Assembly: GCF_035938995.1 (NCBI RefSeq)
Contig: NZ_DASZGI010000081.1
Span: 23,946-87,945, forward strand
DNA from: DASZGI01 sp035938995
GTDB taxonomy: Bacteria > Actinomycetota > Actinomycetes > Streptomycetales > Catenulisporaceae
Length of the DNA stretch: 64,000 nucleotides
Direction: 5' to 3'
Below, one piece after another: positions 25,959 through 34,796 of the stretch. The notes beneath the pieces were generated by a model. The model was not told the origin of the DNA. It did no database searches and saw only the letters and a program-made list of their open reading frames with translations. The position numbers were made by a program, and so were the translations under genes. Each line of letters starts with the position of its first letter. Position 1 is the stretch's first letter.

Positions 25959-25989
25959 CTTGCGGCCGCCCCGCTCGGGCGGCCGCAAG
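25959..25989. terminator. Hairpin terminator after the G1 peptidase
   Basis: Perfect 13-bp inverted repeat (25959-25971 with 25977-25989), 5-nt loop, followed by CGTTTT. It lies between converging genes and can serve both. Confidence 0.85.
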
Positions 25990-26005
25990 CGTTTTGCGCA
26001 GCGTG

Positions 26006-27490
26006 CTACCGGTACTCGGCCAGCCGCGGGTAGAGCGCGACTCCGACAAGTGCCAGCAGCAGGACGCCAATGACGTACGGCAGCCAGGTCCACGGCGCTG
26101 CGGTGCTCTGTCCGTCTGAGACGGCGGCCGTGAACGCCTGCTGATTGATGCCGATGACGCCTTGCAGGTCGTCGATGTACTGGCCGAAGTCGTAGTTCGA
26201 CTGGCCCTTGTCGAGCCCGATGTCGACGGCGACCGCGGCGGAAAGGTTCCCGTTGTCCGCGTAGTCGCGGATCGTCACGTCGTCGTGGATGTAGCGGCTG
26301 AAGGCCAGGGCGCTGTTGTAGGCGCCCTGCGCCTCGTTGTCGAAGGTGATGTTGTTCAGCTCGGTGGCCAGGAAACCGCCGGTGAGCGTGACGTTGGAGA
26401 CGGTGTTCGAGTCCCTGTTCAGCGTCAACGCGTGGACCGCGTTGGCCAGGGCGACGTCGTAGGCACCGGGGTCCCCGGCCTCGGTACTCACGTCGAGGCC
26501 AGGCAGGTGGGCGATCTGGTCGACGTTGGAGTAGAAGCCGGTCTGGTTGTCTTCGGTCCGGTTGAGCAGCCAGCGGCTCTCGTCGGCGTTGGCGTCGTAG
26601 GAGTCCGCTTTGGCGGTTGTCAGGGCGCTGACCGAGTCGAACGCGTTGAGCTTCGCGACCTTGTATTGGTGTGCCTCGTGGCCCAGGCCGGCGGCGGCCG
26701 CCGCGGTGGTCGCGATCACCGTGACGGCCGCGAGCGCCAGCGCCGGTCCGACGATGCGGCGGAACTTGTGGCTCAGGTACTGGTTCGCGCCGACGATCAG
26801 TGCGAGGAGCAGCAGCCCGAGGACGACGATCGCGCCGGTGAAAGCGATCGCGGCGTCGTGCGCCGAGGTGTAGCGGCTGTCGATCTCGCTGAAGTCCTCG
26901 TCCCGGATCTTCGCGGCGTCCTTCAGCACGAGGTTGTGCATCTCGGTCGAAGCGCTCTGATAGAGGGTGAGCGCGGCGCCCGGCGGGGCGGCGGGCGCCT
27001 CGTTCGCCGTGTTCTGGTCGATGTTCATCGCCTGGCCGATCAGCGACTCGTAGTCGCCGAGGTCGTCGAGCAGCCCGGTCTCCGGTCCGGAGAGCGCCGG
27101 GTTGAGGCCGAGCAGCTGGAGTTGGACGCCCGCGGCGGCGCGGTCGTCCTGGTAGGTCTTCATCGCGGCGGCCGCGCTGACGGCGGTGGGCACGAGTGTG
27201 GTCGGGTTGAAGCCGACCAGCAGTGCGTCGGCTGCCTGCGCGTCCATGTCGGTGAGCCGGAAGTAGAGTTCGTTGGCGGCGTTCGCCTCGGCCGCCTTGG
27301 CCGAGATCGCCGACATTCCCCCGCGTGCCCCCGCCATCCCCGATGTCAGGACCACGATGAACACCGCGATCGCGGCGACGAGCCCGGCTCCGAGTGCGGT
27401 CAGGCGGCGCGGCGTCCCCGAGAACGCGCGGCGCACGGCGGAGGAGGGCCCGGCCGGGCGGCTGTGCACGAGTATGGTCACGGCGCACAA
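26006..27490 (-). CDS. GlnX-like four-TM membrane sensor protein
   Basis: A 494-residue protein with membrane segments at about 32-51, 214-236, 247-269 and 470-488, and two large extracytoplasmic domains. Topology and short matches (ELYFRLTDMDAQAADALLVG; LTLYQSASTEMHNLVLKDAA) resemble the GlnX (Rv0412c) family, recalled from memory. In mycobacteria GlnX links the aspartate/glutamate-binding lipoprotein GlnH to PknG across the membrane. Here it is about 8 kb from pknG and in its own transcription unit; no GlnH is adjacent. The start is uncertain: TTG 27490, GTG 27481 or GTG 27469. Confidence 0.6.
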   Translation of the reverse strand: MCAVTILVHSRPAGPSSAVRRAFSGTPRRLTALGAGLVAAIAVFIVVLTSGMAGARGGMSAISAKAAEANAANELYFRLTDMDAQAADALLVGFNPTTLVPTAVSAAAAMKTYQDDRAAAGVQLQLLGLNPALSGPETGLLDDLGDYESLIGQAMNIDQNTANEAPAAPPGAALTLYQSASTEMHNLVLKDAAKIRDEDFSEIDSRYTSAHDAAIAFTGAIVVLGLLLLALIVGANQYLSHKFRRIVGPALALAAVTVIATTAAAAAGLGHEAHQYKVAKLNAFDSVSALTTAKADSYDANADESRWLLNRTEDNQTGFYSNVDQIAHLPGLDVSTEAGDPGAYDVALANAVHALTLNRDSNTVSNVTLTGGFLATELNNITFDNEAQGAYNSALAFSRYIHDDVTIRDYADNGNLSAAVAVDIGLDKGQSNYDFGQYIDDLQGVIGINQQAFTAAVSDGQSTAAPWTWLPYVIGVLLLALVGVALYPRLAEYR

Positions 27491-27610
27491 TGTCCACCGG
27501 GTATGCGCGCCCTGAGAAGGGACCTTCGCGAATTTCTACGGGACTCATACGACCCGGTGACGTCAAAGGGTTCTCAAACACTGGGCTCATAAGCACAGTG
27601 CTCTCAAACA

Positions 27611-27639
27611 CAGGGGCCGCGCTGGCCGCGCGGCCCCTG
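27611..27639 (-). terminator. Terminator of the BNR-repeat gene
   Basis: Perfect 11-bp inverted repeat (27611-27621 with 27629-27639), 7-nt loop, just past the BNR gene stop on the minus strand. It separates that gene from the GlnX-like gene. Confidence 0.7.
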
Positions 27640-27657
27640 CTCTACGTTTTTCAGTGC

Positions 27658-29232
27658 TTAGCGCGAGGTCCTACGCGCCAAGGCGTGCGCCTCCACCAGA
27701 GCCGGGGAGAGTACCGGCCCGAGCTGGCCGTGCAGCGCGGGCGAGGCGGCGGGCGGCACGAACGAGTCGCCTGAGGCCTCGAAGACGCCCGAGTACACGT
27801 TGGTCTGCGGCGCGTTGATCGTCGTCGAGAAGAAGGGCTGCGCGTTGTCGATGCCGCTGGCCGCGAGGCCCTCGTAGTCGCCGAGGAAGTGCCCGCCCGC
27901 GGACGGGGCCAGCAGCCAGTCGAAGTCCGGGGCGATGCGCCGCTCCGTCGCTTTCTGCTGCTGTCCGCGCGGGAAGGAGTACAGCCAGGTCGAGGTCGGC
28001 AGGGTGGTGACATTGCCGGGCTGCAGGTCGCGCACGTCGTAGTAGGTCAGGCTGACCGTCCCGGTGGGGTCCACCGCGATCGACGGGGTGTAGGACGGGG
28101 CCTGCGCGCCGTGGCTGATCACGGTCGACGCGGACCAGGTCTTGCCGCCGTCGGTCGAGTCCTGGAGTTCGACCTGGTCGACCTGGCCGCCGGTGAAATC
28201 GGTGCCCTCACGGGTGAGGTAGAGCTGGCCGGTGACCGGGTCGATGGCGACGTTCGGCAGGCCGCTGCCGGTGCGCAGGAAGTTCGTCGGGTCGTTCGGG
28301 TCGGCGTCGAAGATGGAGGTGTCGTTGGAGATTCGCGTCGGCGCGGACCAGGTCTTGCCCTCGTCGGTGGAGGTCTCGACGGCGTAGTGGGCGTCGGTCA
28401 CGGTGTTCGCGGTGGCGTCGCTGAAGCTGATCCAGTCGAAGAGGTCATACAGGGTGTCGGTGTGCGGGTCGGCCACGATGATGTTGCCGATGGTCTGCGA
28501 GTTGGGCACGGCGGTGGTGTTCACCATCACGGCCGGGGTGGACCAGGTGCGGCCGTAGTCGTGGGTGACGGAGATGTATCCGGGCCCGTCGTAGGAGATC
28601 GGGTTGCCGTTCGCGTCGAAGGGCTGGTCGATTCGGTCCCAGACCTGGTACGCGGTGCCGGGGTGGACCGGGTCTGCGGTCACCGAATTCTTGTCGTCGA
28701 TGACTGCGGGGTCGGTGTCGGCGATGACCGGCTGGGCGAACTTCCAGGTCTTGCCGCCGTCGAACGAGGTCGCCCCGCCGACACCGTTGCGGGCGTCGGC
28801 GGCGTCGAACTCGAGCCCGCCGGCGTAGGCGGTGCCGTCCGGGCCGTAGCTCACCCAGAGGTCGGAGACGCGATCGTAGCTGGTGCCGCCGGGGGCGCCG
28901 CAGGTGCCGAACGGCAGCAGCCCCTCGGACCAGTGCTCGCCGCCGTCCCGGGTCCGCACCACGCCGCCGGCGTGGGCGCCGCCGTTGCTCCACCGGTCCT
29001 GCTGGAAGACTCCGATCGCCTGTCTCGCATTCAACGGGTTGACCGACACGTAAGGTTCGACCTCAGTGTTCGGGTAGTTGGTCCCGCTCTCGGCGCCCAC
29101 GGTGCACGAGGCGGTCGGATCCCCGGACGATGCCTGAACGATGCCGGAGTCGGCGTGCGCCCAGGCGGTCCCCGAAACGGCTAGCGGCGCGGCGGCGAGG
29201 ATCACCGCGGCCACGCGGAGCTTAGCTCGCAT
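27658..29232 (-). CDS. Secreted BNR/Asp-box repeat (sialidase-fold) protein
   Basis: A 524-residue exported protein: signal peptide MRAKLRVAAVILAAAPLA with cleavage near TAWA-HA. At least five Asp-box motifs (TRDGGEHW, SFDGGKTW, THDYGRTW, STDEGKTW, STDGGKTW) indicate a six-bladed beta-propeller of the sialidase/BNR type. The Arg triad and Tyr/Glu catalytic pair of true sialidases could not be placed, so enzymatic activity is open; a glycan-binding role is possible. The ATG has GGGAGGG 4-5 nt upstream. Confidence 0.8.
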   Translation of the reverse strand: MRAKLRVAAVILAAAPLAVSGTAWAHADSGIVQASSGDPTASCTVGAESGTNYPNTEVEPYVSVNPLNARQAIGVFQQDRWSNGGAHAGGVVRTRDGGEHWSEGLLPFGTCGAPGGTSYDRVSDLWVSYGPDGTAYAGGLEFDAADARNGVGGATSFDGGKTWKFAQPVIADTDPAVIDDKNSVTADPVHPGTAYQVWDRIDQPFDANGNPISYDGPGYISVTHDYGRTWSTPAVMVNTTAVPNSQTIGNIIVADPHTDTLYDLFDWISFSDATANTVTDAHYAVETSTDEGKTWSAPTRISNDTSIFDADPNDPTNFLRTGSGLPNVAIDPVTGQLYLTREGTDFTGGQVDQVELQDSTDGGKTWSASTVISHGAQAPSYTPSIAVDPTGTVSLTYYDVRDLQPGNVTTLPTSTWLYSFPRGQQQKATERRIAPDFDWLLAPSAGGHFLGDYEGLAASGIDNAQPFFSTTINAPQTNVYSGVFEASGDSFVPPAASPALHGQLGPVLSPALVEAHALARRTSR

Positions 29233-29371
29233 AATCCCTCCCTGATTTGACGGCATGGGTACGGGCCGTCACCTTCGCGTCACAGTAATAGCCAGCTGGG
29301 CGATGGCAACTGTACCGGCGGGTAAGAGGCCGTAGTTGACCGAAACTTCACCCTGCCGCTCTCGGGGACAC

Positions 29372-30592
29372 TCAATGCCGCACGTAGGCCGGACGCAGGT
29401 CGGGATTGTCGTAGTAGCGGTGGAAGACCGGGGTCGCACTGCCGGAGACGGGCGGCACGATCCAGGTCCAGTCGGCCGGCGCGGTGCGCCCGGACCGCTC
29501 CTCGCGCTCCAGGTGCCTCAGGAAGCGGCGGGACTCGTTGTGGTGGTCGGCGAGGGTGACTTTGGCGCCGTCGAAGGAGTGCAGCACCGCGAGGTTGAGC
29601 TCGACCAGCGCCCGGTCGCGCCAGAGCGAGCGCTCGGTGGACACGTCGAGGCCCAGCCGCTTGGCGATCTCGGGCAGCAGGTCGTAGCGGTCCTCGTCGG
29701 CGAGGTTGCGCGCGCCGATCTCGGTGCCCAGATACCAGCCGTTGAACGGGGCGGCCCGGTAGCAGATCCCGCCGATCTCCAGGCACATGTCGCTGACCGC
29801 GGGCACGGCGTGCCAGCGCAGGTCGAGTTCGGCGAACCAGGGCAGGACGGGATGGGACAGCGGCACCTCGAGGACCGCGTCAGACGGCAGCGGGAACGCG
29901 GTCGGCGCGGGGGCCGGCTCGTCCTCGCGGTGTCCCGGGCTGATCATGAGGGGCAGCGGATCGAAGGCGGTGTGCGGGGAGGGCGCCCAGCCGAGCGCGC
30001 GGGCCTGGATCGTGGGCGCGATGTTCATCGGGTCGCCGAGCACGGCGCCGTCCGGGCGAAGGTGCCCGGCGTAGCGCACCAGCTGGGAGTTGTGGATCCG
30101 CGGCCCGCGGTGGTGCGGCGTGTCCGGGGCGAAGACGGTGATGATCGGGCGGATCCTGCCCCCGTTGGTCGCCTCGCGCAGATGCTCGACGCACTCGGCG
30201 GCCACACAGTCGGCGGCGACGACGTGGCGCCGGTCGCGCACTCGCAGCGAACGCCAGTAGAGGCGGCCTATGCAGCGGTTCGCGTTGCGCCAGGCCACGC
30301 GCGCGCCGAACTGAAGCTCGGCCTGCGTGTGCTGATACGTGCCGTAGCGGGAGATCTCCGCGCGCACCTGGGAAAGGCGGTCGTCCAGCGCGGCAAGGTT
30401 CGCGGTCTCGGTGTGGAAGAGTTCGAGGAAGCTCTCAGCGGCCGATGCGTCGACCGGACCCGCGGAGTCGAGGCGTCCGGCGGGCGCCTCCCCCGGCGGC
30501 AGGTCGCCGGCCAGCACTGGGCACCGTCCCCGATCCCTCTCCCGGTCATCCGCCGCACCATTCTTCGCCCGCGTTGCTGACCTGGTGACCAT
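29372..30592 (-). CDS. nos: Bacterial nitric oxide synthase, oxygenase domain only
   Basis: Heme enzyme converting L-arginine to citrulline and NO. The proximal heme ligand is Cys107 in WRNANRCIGRLYW and the substrate guanidinium-binding Glu291 is in NGWYLGTEIGARNLAD. HNSQLVRYAGH and the C-terminal ADWTWIVPP stretch also match the family. No reductase domain is attached, as in other bacterial NOS, so electrons must come from cellular flavodoxin/ferredoxin reductases. A 50-residue N-terminal extension makes it 406 aa against about 360. No thaxtomin-type P450 or NRPS lies nearby. Confidence 0.95.
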   Translation of the reverse strand: MVTRSATRAKNGAADDRERDRGRCPVLAGDLPPGEAPAGRLDSAGPVDASAAESFLELFHTETANLAALDDRLSQVRAEISRYGTYQHTQAELQFGARVAWRNANRCIGRLYWRSLRVRDRRHVVAADCVAAECVEHLREATNGGRIRPIITVFAPDTPHHRGPRIHNSQLVRYAGHLRPDGAVLGDPMNIAPTIQARALGWAPSPHTAFDPLPLMISPGHREDEPAPAPTAFPLPSDAVLEVPLSHPVLPWFAELDLRWHAVPAVSDMCLEIGGICYRAAPFNGWYLGTEIGARNLADEDRYDLLPEIAKRLGLDVSTERSLWRDRALVELNLAVLHSFDGAKVTLADHHNESRRFLRHLEREERSGRTAPADWTWIVPPVSGSATPVFHRYYDNPDLRPAYVRH

Positions 30593-30770
30593 CGATTCGG
30601 CAACGCCTTCCGTCCGCGCTGACGCGGGACCGCCCGATCACCGACTGCGATCGGGCGGCCTCGACTCGTGACGGGAACCTACGCTGACACGGGCGCGGAG
30701 TGGCGCGCTACGGTGACTGAGAGGTCTGCGATCGGACCCGGAGCGGACTTGGAGAGGACTTTCCGCAGCC

Positions 30771-32351
30771 TCAGCCGCACGGGCGGGCGGCCTCCAAGGC
30801 GTGGCGGGCCTCGTCGACCGGGGCCAGGACCCGCGCCGGGGCGCCCGCCGCGGCGAGACGGCGGCGCACCGTGTCGACCCGGTCGACCCCGGTCGCATAC
30901 CAGTGCTTGCGCAGCTGGTCGATGGCGCCGCCGAGCAGCAGCGCGGACTCTTCCAGCTCGCCTTGCCCGGCGCGCGCCCGGGCCAGGTCGGCGAGCGTGA
31001 TCGAGCGCTGCTTCGAGGCGCCGGCCGGAAGCGTGCGGAGGGTCTGCTCCAGCGCGGTGGCGGCGTCGGCGCAGCGTCCGGTGGACAGCTGGCTGAATCC
31101 CTTGAACCCGGTCAGGCGCGAGCTGTCGTAGAAGTCCAGCCACTCCGGGTCCGGCTCGGCCGAGCGGGCACCGCTGAGCCCGCCGAGCGCGCCCTCGGAG
31201 CGGGCGATCATCTCGTTGGCGGCGCGGCCGTCGCCGAGCTTCGCCTCCACCTCCGACTCGACCGCGCACATCCACGACAGCTGGGTGGCGCCGACCGCGC
31301 CGCGGGCCTGCCGGTGCGCCTCGGCCATCAGGTCCCTGGCGTGCCGGGCCTGGCCGGCGTATGCGGGCACGAACGCCATGTGCGTGAGCACGGCGCTGGT
31401 CAGCGGACGGTCCGCGGACTCGCGGGCGGCGTCGAGCGCGACCGAGAAGAAGCTGTCGGCCAGCCGCGGCTGTTGCAGGTCGAAGAAGGCCAGCCGGGCG
31501 GCCAGCAGCGCGGTCTCGGCGACCGTCGCGGCGAGGCGCGCGCGCAGCGCCGGGGAACCGGTCGAGCGCAGCAGTCCCAGGCCCAGGTCGGAGTGCGCCG
31601 CCACCGGGGCGAACATCGCGGCGGCCGGGATCGACCAGTAGAGCGCGCGGTGCTGCGAGGTGATCACCGCGTATCCGTTGGCCAGGCCCGCGCCGTCGGC
31701 GTCTGACATGCCCGGGACGGCTGGCGGCTTGTCCACGGATTCTGGTACGGACTGGGGCGTGTCAGCGGAGGGCTGGACGCGCGCGCGGACCGAGGTCGCG
31801 GCCGTCGCCTGCTGTGGGAGGGAGCCCAAGGCGCCCGAACCGAGCGCCACCGCGCCCGCCATGAACTGTCGTCTCTTCACAGGGTCTTGCCTTTCCTGGT
31901 CAGCCTGCGACGACCGTGCTGACCCTGTCGCTCCCCCATGCCCGGCGTCGTCGTACTCGACGCCGGGTTCCTGCACCCGGGGTCGCGCCGGAACCGGCGC
32001 TTCCCCGAATGTCCGCGCCGAATACGGTACGGCTTCCGAGATCTCCGTGCGCCGCGCCCACTCCGGCTGGAAGCCCATCTCCTCGATCGGCACCCCGAAC
32101 AACGCCTCGAGCACCGCCTGGTACGCGGGCAGCGGCAGCGGCGGGTCCCCGCTCTCCCAGCGGCGCACCTGCCGCACGGAGAGCGAGAGCGGCCGGCCGA
32201 TCTGGCGGGAGCGGCTTTCGAACGCCGCGGCCAGGTCGGCCTGGGTCCAGAACCGGCGCAGCCTCAGCTGACGCAGCGCGTTGTTGCCTGACGGCGCCCC
32301 GGCGGACCGGTCGTGCGTCCGGTCGAGCCGTGACGGTGACGTCTGCGGCAT
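30771..32351 (-). CDS. HTH (XRE-type) regulator with TPR-like C-terminus
   Basis: A 526-residue protein. The N-terminal 90 residues hold a Cro/CI-like helix-turn-helix (LRRFWTQADLAAAFESR...SLSVRQVRRWESG). A flexible segment contains a stretch resembling a Tat-like signal (RRQFMAGAVALGSGALGS), but it is internal and probably not exported. From about residue 240 the sequence is helical repeat (TPR-like), as in actinobacterial proteins annotated as XRE/TPR regulators. Target genes and ligand are unknown. The ATG at 32351 has GGGAGG 7 nt upstream. Confidence 0.7.
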   Translation of the reverse strand: MPQTSPSRLDRTHDRSAGAPSGNNALRQLRLRRFWTQADLAAAFESRSRQIGRPLSLSVRQVRRWESGDPPLPLPAYQAVLEALFGVPIEEMGFQPEWARRTEISEAVPYSARTFGEAPVPARPRVQEPGVEYDDAGHGGATGSARSSQADQERQDPVKRRQFMAGAVALGSGALGSLPQQATAATSVRARVQPSADTPQSVPESVDKPPAVPGMSDADGAGLANGYAVITSQHRALYWSIPAAAMFAPVAAHSDLGLGLLRSTGSPALRARLAATVAETALLAARLAFFDLQQPRLADSFFSVALDAARESADRPLTSAVLTHMAFVPAYAGQARHARDLMAEAHRQARGAVGATQLSWMCAVESEVEAKLGDGRAANEMIARSEGALGGLSGARSAEPDPEWLDFYDSSRLTGFKGFSQLSTGRCADAATALEQTLRTLPAGASKQRSITLADLARARAGQGELEESALLLGGAIDQLRKHWYATGVDRVDTVRRRLAAAGAPARVLAPVDEARHALEAARPCG

Positions 32352-32736
32352 TTCCCGGCCTCCCATCGTTCGGTGCGTGCGGTGGTTCTCCGGCGTCCAC
32401 TCCGCCGTGGCCGGTGCCCGTGGTCACCGTGGAGTGTCGCGCTGTGTGCGCGGGGCGTGGCATCGTCGCGGAAGACGTTAGCGGCCAATCGGCGGCCGGG
32501 CTGCTGTTTCCACCCGATCGTGGGATGGCGACGTCCGGCGAGAGTCCCCCCGGATCTCTCCGGGAGCGGCAGCGGATCGTCCGGCACGGCGGCACTGCAC
32601 GCGGGAGCGGGGATGACCGGAATTTAGCGGGAACGTTCGAGGGGGTTTGGACGTCTCAACCGGCGAGGGCGGGAGTGCGGTCAGGCGCACCGGAACACCA
32701 GTGACGCCACATCCGTTGTCAGGATCAAGGACACGC

Positions 32737-33180
32737 ATGGAGGGGAATGTGTTGGTCGACGAGAACGAGACCGCGAACGGTGGCGCGCCGGCGCACCGGG
32801 TCGCCACCGAGACGTGCGACGGGGCCGCGCGGATGCGGATGACAGTCCTGCCGGAACGGCGGTCGGCGCGCAACGCCGCCCGAATACCCCCGGTCGCGCA
32901 GCTGCGGCTGGGCTGGCAGGAACAGGCGGCCTGCCAGGGTTCCGACGCGAAGCTGTTCTTCGGGCCGGAGAAGGAGCGGATCCGGGATCGCGAGGCGCGC
33001 GAGGGCGCCGCGAAGCGGGTTTGCGCCACCTGCCCGGTGCTGCGGGAGTGCCGGAACCACGCGCTGCAGACTCCCGAGCTGTTCGGGGTCTGGGGCGGGT
33101 TGAGCGAGACCGACCGGGAGATCGGCTTCGGCCGGTCCTTCGGCCGCCGGATACCGCGGCCGCGATCGGTGGCCGCCTAA
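32737..33180 (+). CDS. WhiB-family iron-sulfur transcription factor
   Basis: A 147-residue protein with the four-Cys cluster ligands of WhiB: one Cys in EQAACQGSD and three in CATCPVLREC, then the GVWGGLSE turn and a basic tail (GRRIPRPR) that contacts DNA. It should hold a [4Fe-4S] cluster and bind the primary sigma factor. Subfamily cannot be set with confidence. The ATG at 32737 has AAGGA upstream; a TTG at 32752 following GGAGGGG is an alternative. It diverges from the HTH-TPR gene. Confidence 0.9.
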   Translation: MEGNVLVDENETANGGAPAHRVATETCDGAARMRMTVLPERRSARNAARIPPVAQLRLGWQEQAACQGSDAKLFFGPEKERIRDREAREGAAKRVCATCPVLRECRNHALQTPELFGVWGGLSETDREIGFGRSFGRRIPRPRSVAA

Positions 33181-33402
33181 AACCGGTTCACGACGAGGAA
33201 GACCGACGGGACACGGGGACTCCGACGGGGAAACGGGCGAACAGTGGGATAGACCGGACAACGGCATAACTGACGCAGGCGAATAACCGAAGCAGTGCGC
33301 GAGACGCTGCGCGATGGGTGCTGCCCGCGGGGAAACCGACGCTAATCCCGCCCTCGCGGGGCGTAGGGCGTCCTCGGCAGGCGTTCTGCCGCTGCGCGAT
33401 GC

Positions 33403-33440
33403 GGCATACCCACATGTGCGTGGCATACCCACACGTGCAC
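33403..33440 (+). repeat. Two tandem 19-bp repeats
   Basis: GGCATACCCACATGTGCGT (33403-33421) and GGCATACCCACACGTGCAC (33422-33440) are adjacent and differ at 3 positions. Each contains a CACATGTG-like palindrome. The rest of 33181-33597 shows nothing else recognisable. Confidence 0.7.
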
Positions 33441-33597
33441 CGCGAAGCGCACGACCGTTGCAGGCCGCAGCCCACAACCTCGCGGCGTCACGGTCGCGCA
33501 TCAGCGCCGCCGGTGATGTCGTCTCGGACACTGCGTGAAGGCTCTGCATGAAGAGGTGCTGGCGAGGGCGCAGGCGTTACGGCGCCGCGCGGACCAG

Positions 33598-34110
33598 GAC
33601 CACGCCTCTGCAGCGGTCGCCGCTCACGCGGCACCGCAGTACCGCGCGAGCAAACGCAGGACATCGTCCGCAGCGGTGACCGCACGCGCGGCATCGCGAT
33701 CCGACGCGGGCGGGAACACGTGCATTGCACACGACCGGCGTCACGGCGCCGCACGTGCCGGGGACCACGCCTCTAAAGCGGTCGCCGCTCACGCGGCATC
33801 GCAGTGCCGCACGAGCGAGCGCGGGCCATCGTCCGCAACGGTGACTGCATACGCGGCGTTGCGGACCGGCGCGCGCGGAGCCACGCGTGTCGCGCACGAC
33901 CGGCGTAACCGGCCCGCAGGGCGCGGCCCACGCGCCGCGCGGGCCCGGGGCCACGCTTCTGTAGCGATTGCCGCCCGCGCGGCATCGCAGTGCCGCACGG
34001 GCACGCGTGGAACATCGTCCGCAGCGGTGACCGCATGCACGGCGTCGCGGTCCGGCGCGGCCGGGGCCACGTGCATTGCACACGACCGGCGCTACCGGCC
34101 GGCGGGGGGT
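33598..34110. repeat. Three imperfect tandem repeats of 165-186 bp
   Basis: Copy 1 is 33598-33762, copy 2 is 33763-33948 and copy 3 starts at 33949 and runs into the 3' end of the response-regulator gene. Each begins GACCACGCCTCT or similar, then GCGGTCGCCGCTCACGCGGC (nested hairpin arms), CATCGTCCGCA, the near-palindrome GCGGTGACCGC, and ends near CACACGACCGGCG; copies 1 and 3 share CACGTGCATTGCAC. The first two lengths are multiples of three, so a frame stays open, but third-position GC is about 70 percent, lower than real genes here, so coding is unlikely. Confidence 0.7.
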
Positions 34111-34796
34111 GGGCGCTCGGCCCAGCGATACACCTGGACCGGCCGTCCCGCGCCACCGTAAACGGGCGTGCGCGAGACCAGGCGCTGCATGGCGAGGTAT
34201 TCGAGATATCGGCGCGCTGTCTGCACCGAGATACCCACCTCCGCCGCAGCCTGCGCCGCTGAGAGCTGCTCGCGGCCGCGCAGCAGGCCGGTCACGGTCG
34301 CGAGCGTGGCCTCGGTCAACCCCTTGGGCAGCGACAGCCGCGCCGGTCCCTCGTGCAGCGCGGCCAGCGCGCGGTCGACGTCGTCCTGGGCCAGCACCCG
34401 CGGGGCTTCGGCGGCGCGGCGGCGGAACTCCGCGTAGGCCTGGAGCTTCTCTTGGAACGTGGCGAACGAGAACGGCTTGACCAGGTACTGCACCACGCCG
34501 AGCGAGACCGCGGCGCGCACCGTCGCCAGGTCGCGCGCGGAGGTCACCGCGATCACGTCCACCTGGTTGCCGCGCGCCCGCAGCGCCCGGCACAGCTCGA
34601 TCCCGTTCACGTCCGGCAGATTCACGTCCAGCAGCAGCACATCCACCGCGCGCGTCGCCACCATCCGCAGCGCCTCCGCGCCGAGGTGGGCCACGCCGAC
34701 CACGGTGAAACCCGGCACCCGCGCGGCGAACTGGCTGTGCGCCTGCGCGAGCACTGGATCGTCCTCGACGATCAGGGTATTGATTATCGCGGTCAT
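34092..34796 (-). CDS. CitB/DcuR-type response regulator
   Basis: A 234-residue regulator. Receiver: EDD at 11-13, phospho-acceptor Asp57 (LLLDVNLPD), Lys107 (LVKPFSF). The C-terminal domain is the helix-turn-helix of the CitB/DpiA family (LSAAQAAAEVGISVQTARRYLEYL). The ATG overlaps the stop of its kinase gene (ATGA). The divergent dctA gene is the obvious target, giving C4-dicarboxylate or citrate-responsive uptake. The 3' end of the gene lies inside the third copy of the adjacent repeat array. Confidence 0.9.
   Translation of the reverse strand: MTAIINTLIVEDDPVLAQAHSQFAARVPGFTVVGVAHLGAEALRMVATRAVDVLLLDVNLPDVNGIELCRALRARGNQVDVIAVTSARDLATVRAAVSLGVVQYLVKPFSFATFQEKLQAYAEFRRRAAEAPRVLAQDDVDRALAALHEGPARLSLPKGLTEATLATVTGLLRGREQLSAAQAAAEVGISVQTARRYLEYLAMQRLVSRTPVYGGAGRPVQVYRWAERPPPAGR

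Noticed and set aside
27568..27612. Repeated TCTCAAACAC motifs between the GlnX-like and BNR genes
   Set aside because: Only two short copies with no symmetry or spacing pattern; likely chance.
31860..31890. Tat signal in the HTH-TPR regulator (RRQFMAGAVALGSG)
   Set aside because: It lies in the middle of the protein after a DNA-binding domain, so export is implausible, although a former fusion of two genes cannot be excluded.
33598..34110. CRISPR array
   Set aside because: Units are 165-186 bp, diverged along their whole length and adjacent; there are no short identical repeats with unique spacers and no cas genes.
33535..34161. 208-residue plus-strand frame through the tandem repeats
   Set aside because: Repeat lengths preserve the frame, but third-position GC is about 70 percent, lower than in genes here, and several other frames are equally open.
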